A DNA stretch of 7,875 bases, taken from assembly GCA_029858145.1 (NCBI GenBank), contig JAOUFP010000114.1, forward strand, positions 1 through 7,875. The letters run 5' to 3'. The notes beneath the pieces are model-generated. The model saw only the letters and a program-made list of their open reading frames with translations, ran no database searches and was not told where the DNA came from. Source of the stretch: Nitrospirota bacterium (GTDB lineage Bacteria > Nitrospirota > Thermodesulfovibrionia > Thermodesulfovibrionales > UBA6898). The position numbers were made by a program, and so were the translations under genes. This document shows, piece after piece, positions 7,782 through 7,875 of the stretch; the first letter of the stretch is position 1; each line of letters begins with the position of its first letter.

Positions 7782-7875
7782 TCTTTCTCCTCCCTGAGGT
7801 AGACTGTCCGATGAGGGAATGGTATTTCGATATTCTCTTCCCTAAACCTCTTGAAAATCCTCTTCCGCAATTCAT
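7769..7875 (-). CDS. C-terminal end of an MscS-type mechanosensitive ion channel, 5' part outside window
   Basis: The last 34 codons of a gene entering from the right edge (first full codon at 7873), ending at TAG (7769-7771). The tail reads ELRKRIFKRFREENIEIPFP then HRTVYLREEKDWRS. The pattern F-x-E-E-x-I-E-I-P-F-P-x-R-T-V-Y at the end of a cytoplasmic domain is typical of small-conductance mechanosensitive channels (MscS family), which open under membrane tension to release solutes during osmotic downshock. No transmembrane part is visible, so the subfamily is unknown. It overlaps the DUF5752 gene by 13 bases, so it is very probably part of the same transcript. The call rests on one short motif. 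Other proteins could end this way, but I know of no family that fits better. Confidence 0.72.
   Translation of the reverse strand, partial: ELRKRIFKRFREENIEIPFPHRTVYLREEKDWRS
7787..7794 (-). promoter_or_regulatory. Ribosome binding site deciding the TTG start of the DUF5752 gene
   Basis: GGGAGGAG lies five bases before the TTG at 7781, inside the coding end of the channel gene. With no ATG or GTG nearby in frame, this SD is the main reason for choosing the rare TTG start. Confidence 0.75.

Overview
All genes read on the minus strand, so transcription runs from the right edge of the window to the left. The window looks like the inside of one tightly packed operon for trehalose and alpha-glucan metabolism. 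Neither end is visible, and I see no promoter, terminator, RNA gene, mobile element or CRISPR array. The mid-range base composition, strong Shine-Dalgarno (SD) sequences and this enzyme set suggest a free-living Gram-negative bacterium. Nitrospirota or a deltaproteobacterial (Desulfobacterota-type) lineage is my best guess, but I infer it from the kinds of genes present and hold it with low confidence.

Layout in transcription order: (1) the last 34 codons of an MscS-type mechanosensitive channel, cut by the right edge; (2) a 222-residue DUF5752-family protein starting at a TTG, whose sequence is visibly an internal duplication; (3) a 403-residue retaining GT4 glycosyltransferase of the trehalose glycosyltransferring synthase (TreT) type; (4) a 743-residue GH77 4-alpha-glucanotransferase (MalQ); (5) a 609-residue malto-oligosyltrehalose trehalohydrolase (TreZ, GH13); (6) the first 581 codons of a GH57/DUF3536 glycoside hydrolase, cut by the left edge. 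This last gene fills positions 1-1744, and I read it through codon by codon without a stop. The genes overlap by 13, 1 and 1 bases at three junctions and are separated by 44 and 52 bases at the other two, so nothing longer than 52 bases is non-coding.

Working together: TreZ releases trehalose from glucan chains whose end has been converted to a trehalosyl unit, a step normally done by TreY, which is not in this window. MalQ redistributes maltodextrins and frees glucose. TreT joins NDP-glucose and glucose into trehalose, or runs the reverse. The GH57 protein probably acts on the same alpha-glucan pool. An MscS-type channel at the head fits an osmotic-stress role, with trehalose as compatible solute and the channel as pressure valve.

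The enzymes themselves are ordinary and carry intact catalytic residues. The least understood parts are the duplicated DUF5752 protein next to TreT and the GH57/DUF3536 protein with its cysteine cluster. I found no clear sign of a wholly new system.
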